From: Quercus robur
Lineage: Eukaryota; Streptophyta; Magnoliopsida; Fagales; Fagaceae
Reading direction: 5' to 3'
Assembly: GCF_932294415.1 (NCBI RefSeq)
Contig: NC_065536.1
Span: 57,599,854 to 57,663,853, forward strand
Length of the DNA: 64,000 bases
The notes below the pieces were generated by a model. It searched no databases and had not been told where the DNA came from. It was given only the letters and a program-made list of their open reading frames with translations. The stretch's first letter is position 1, and each line of letters begins with the position of its first letter. Made by a program: the position numbers and the translations under genes. Of this stretch, positions 60,760 to 64,000 are shown piece after piece.

Positions 60760-63700
60760 ATGGCTTCAGATTCAAACTTTGTGCAGGCGGCAATCCCACG
60801 CTTTGATGGTCACTATGACCATTGGAGTATGCTAATGGAGAATTTTCTTCGGTCCAAAGAGTATTGGCCAATTGTTGAATCTGGTATTCAAGTACCAGCA
60901 CCAAATACAACCTTGTCAGATGCTCAGAAAACAGAGTTGGAAGGGAGAAAGCTCAAAGATTTAAAGGCAAAAAATTACCTTTTCTAGGCAATTGATCATC
61001 CCATCTTGGAAACAATTCTTAGCAAAGAAACTTCCAAAGATATTTGGGATTCAATGAAGAAAAAATATGAAGGCTCTGCTAGAGTGAAGCGTGCACAGCT
61101 TCAAGCCTTGAGAAGAGATTTTGAGACTCTACAAATGAAGGATGGAGAATCTGTCACCAGCTACTGTGCCAGGACTATGGAGATTAGCAACAAAATGCGT
61201 TTTCATGGTGAGAAGATGGAAGATGTCACCATTGTTGAAAAGATATTGCGTTCTCTGACACCAAAGTTTGATTATGTCGTGTGTTCCATTGAAGAATTGA
61301 AAGACATAGATGCATTTTCCCTTGATGAACTGCAGAGCTCCTTGTTGGTCCATGAACAGAAGATGAACCGAAGTTCAACTTCAGAGGAGCAAGCTTTAAA
61401 GGCTTCTATCTCTACTCATTTCTCAAACTCTAGAGGAAGGGGTAGAGGTAGAGGAAGGGGAGAACGAGGCAACAGAGATGGCAGCAGGCATTTCAAAGCC
61501 GATGATGGACAATTTCAGAGCAAAGGCAGAGGATGAGATCAACATTTTGACAAATCCAAGGTAGAGTGCTTTAGATGTCATAAATTTGGTCATTATCGTT
61601 TTGAATGTTATACTAGGCTGCCTAAAGACAAAGAAAAGGAACCGCAATTGAATTTTGCTGAAAAGAAGTGGAAACTTTGTTAATGGCTGTTCAAGCTAAT
61701 CAAGAACCTGAATCTGATGTTTGGTATGTGGATACGGGCTGCAGTAACCACATGTGTGGAAGTAAGTCTTCTTTTTCTTACTTAAATGAATGCTTTCTTT
61801 CTTCAGTACGTTTTGGTGATTGTTCCACTGTGAAGGTGATGGGAAAGGGTGATATAGAGATAAGAACCAAGAATGGTTTTGTAGAAACAATTTCTAATGT
61901 CTTTTATGTTCCTGACTTGAAAAGCAATTTGTTAAGTGCTGGTCAATTGCAAGAAAAGGGTTATATTATCACTATTCAAAAGGGTGTTTGTGAGATTTAT
62001 GATCCTACTAGAGGAGCCACTGCTGTTGTGCAAATGAGTTCAAACAGGTTGTTTCCATTGAAGATTACAAGTGTGCAATCTTGTTTGGTAGCTGAAGTAA
62101 AAGATTCTTCTTGGTTGTGGCATTTTCGTTATGGCCACTTAAGTTTTGGTGGATTGAAGACCCTCCAACAGAAAAATATGGTGGCAGGTCTTCCTCAGAT
62201 TAGTATTCATTCTCAAGTTTGTGAGGAATGTGTTGTTGGCAAACAACATCGTTCTCAATTCTCCCAAGGGAAGTCATGGCGAGCAAAAGTAGCTTTAGAG
62301 CTAATTCATTCTGATATATGTGGCCCGATTACACCATGTTCTAATGGAGGTAAAAGATACTTAATTACCTTCATTGATGATTATACTCGAAAAACTTGGG
62401 TTTATTTTTTACAGGCAAAATCAGAAGCTTTTTGTGCATTTAAAAGCTTCAAGGCTTGTGTGGAAAATGAAACAGGAAACACCATTAAGACCCTCCGAAC
62501 AGATCGTGGCGGAGAATATTGCTCAACCGAATTTGAAGTTTTTTGTGATGATCATGGCATTCGAAGAGAGTTGACAGCTGCTTATACACCTCAACAAAAT
62601 GGTGTATCAGAGAGGAAAAACAGAACCATCCTCAATATGGTGAGAAGCTTGTTGACAAAAGGGAGAATTCCAAAATCTTTTTGGCTTGAAGCAGTAAATT
62701 GGAGTATTCACATCTTGAACAGAAGTTCTACATTTGCTATTCAAAATATGACACCAGAGGAAGCATGGAGCGGAAGGAAACCTGCTGTAGATCATTTCCG
62801 GATTTTTGGGTGTATTGCTTATGCCCATATTCCAGATGAGAAGAGGAAAAAGCTAGATAACAAGGGAGAAAAATGCATTTTTCTTGGTGTTAGTGATAAG
62901 TCAAAAGCTTATAAACTTGAAGTTTTTGTGATGATCATGGCATTCGAAGAGAGTTGACAGCTGCTTATACACCTCAACAAAATGGTGTATCAGAGAGGAA
63001 AAACAGAACCATCCTCAATATGGTGAGAAGCTTGTTGACAAAAGGGAGAATTCCAAAATCTTTTTGGCCTGAAGCAGTAAATTGGAGTATTCACATCTTG
63101 AACAGAAGTTCTACATTTGCTATTCAAAATATGACACCAGAGGAAGCATGGAGCGGAAGGAAACCTGCTGTAGATCATTTCCGGATTTTTGGGTGTATTG
63201 CTTATGCCCATATTCCAGATGAGAAGAGGAAAAAGCTAGATAACAAGGGAGAAAAATGCATTTTTCTTGGTGTTAGTGATAAGTCAAAAGCTTATAAACT
63301 ATACAATCCTAGCACCATGAAAATTGTCATCAGCCGTGATGTGGTGTTTGATGAAGAAAGCACCTAGTCATGGAATGAAAATGGTGTTAAAGAAAGTATT
63401 TCAGCAGATTTTGATGATGAAGAGAAAGGGCAGCAGCCTATGGAGAATGAACAAGAAGAGGAAGTCACTCAAAATGTTCCAATGGTTGATCAAAGCCCAC
63501 TTGTAGCTGAATCACAAAGGCCTCAACGTGTTCGAAAAAGACCAGCATGGATGCATGATTATAATGTAGCTGGAATTGATCAATCTGAAGACCCACTCAC
63601 TCACTTTGCTCTATTTTCAGATTGTGATCCTACCAATTTTGAAGTGGCTGTCACAGAACCAAAATGGAGAAAGGCTATGGATGCTGAAATTACAGCCATT

Positions 63701-64000
63701 GAAAGAAATGATACTTGGGAGCTGACTGATCTTCCAAAAGGGCAGAAAACAATTGGTGTAAAGTGGGTTTACAAGACAAAGCTGAAGGAGAATGGTGAGG
63801 TTGACAAGCATAAGGCACGCTTGGTTGCTAAGGGCTACAAGCAAGAGTTTGGTGTTGATTATAAAGAAGTTTTTGCTCCGGTTGCAAGGCATGATACAAT
63901 CAGATTGGTGATTGCTATGGCAGCTCAAAACTCATGGCCTATCTTCCAAATGGACGTGAAATCAGCATTCCTCCAAGGAGATTTGAAAGAAGAGGTATTT
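60760..64000 (+). pseudogene. Ty1/copia Gag-Pol polyprotein (partial, degenerate)
   Basis: Gag starts MASDSNFVQAAIPRFDG and has a UBN2-type core. Its zinc knuckle is CX2CX4HX4C at about 61567-61609. Stops lie at 60985-60987 and 61534-61536, and a frameshift near 61660 precedes the protease motif YVDTGCSNHM. The integrase zinc region (HFRYGH…CEEC) is at about 62120-62240. The core has Asp in HSDICGP, Asp in RTDRGGEY and Glu in GVSERKN, all intact in the first copy. A 384-bp tandem duplication (62535-63301) then shifts the frame. A stop is at 63365-63367. RT begins near 63640 and reaches the first catalytic Asp (FQMDVKSAFLQGDL) at the window edge. Order protease-integrase-RT confirms copia. Confidence 0.93.
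62535..63301 (+). repeat. 384-bp tandem duplication inside copia pol
   Basis: Units 62535-62918 and 62919-63301 cover the integrase Asp-to-Glu region and beyond. I see only two differences: one T fewer near 62930, and T to C at 63069. The one-base loss puts the second copy out of frame. Confidence 0.95.

Overview
This is a plant nuclear window, almost certainly from a woody eudicot. The evidence is GT-AG introns, AT-rich intergenic DNA, an XTH33-type cell-wall gene, an ALDH2B-type mitochondrial gene, Ty3/gypsy elements of the Tat lineage, Ty1/copia, Helitrons, tRNA-derived SINEs and MITEs. The style of the Tat LTRs suggests Fagales to me, but that is an impression and not a demonstrated placement. 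Only two genes look intact.

Layout. 1-2577: 5' part of a minus-strand Tat element running off the left edge (nearly open Gag-protease frame, PBS, LTR). 2583-8711: a 2.5-kb segment present twice, each copy with an LTR-like insert. 10733-12324: XTH33-like gene (4 exons). 12651-15720: three SINE-like insertions and a Harbinger-like element. 16174-21145: intact ALDH2 gene on the minus strand (11 exons). 24110-35501: complete but dead Tat element with an ATATT target duplication. It has two RNase H domains, an 81-bp tandem array, and an antisense gene with its own TATA box and two introns. 35640-45010: MITEs, a Helitron, a hAT element, a poly(A)-only retroinsertion, an orphan RNase H fragment and a Harbinger-like element. 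45756-50500: tandem pseudogene copy of ALDH2 with at least seven lesions and a Mutator-like palindromic MITE in its first intron. 51048-55150: CACTA terminus and a ~314-bp tandem array. 55360-59588: Helitron-like end, Stowaway MITE, and a Harbinger-like element that has captured a prohibitin fragment. 60706-64000: start of a degenerate Ty1/copia element running off the right edge.

How it fits together. The ALDH2 segment (roughly 15.9-23.3 kb) was duplicated to about 45.5-51.0 kb. The intact copy kept every splice site and active-site residue and the other decayed. Most of the space between and around the copies is transposon DNA. The most unusual content is the spliced antisense gene inside the Tat element, the A-B-C higher-order arrangement of the 81-bp repeats beside it, and the captured prohibitin fragment.
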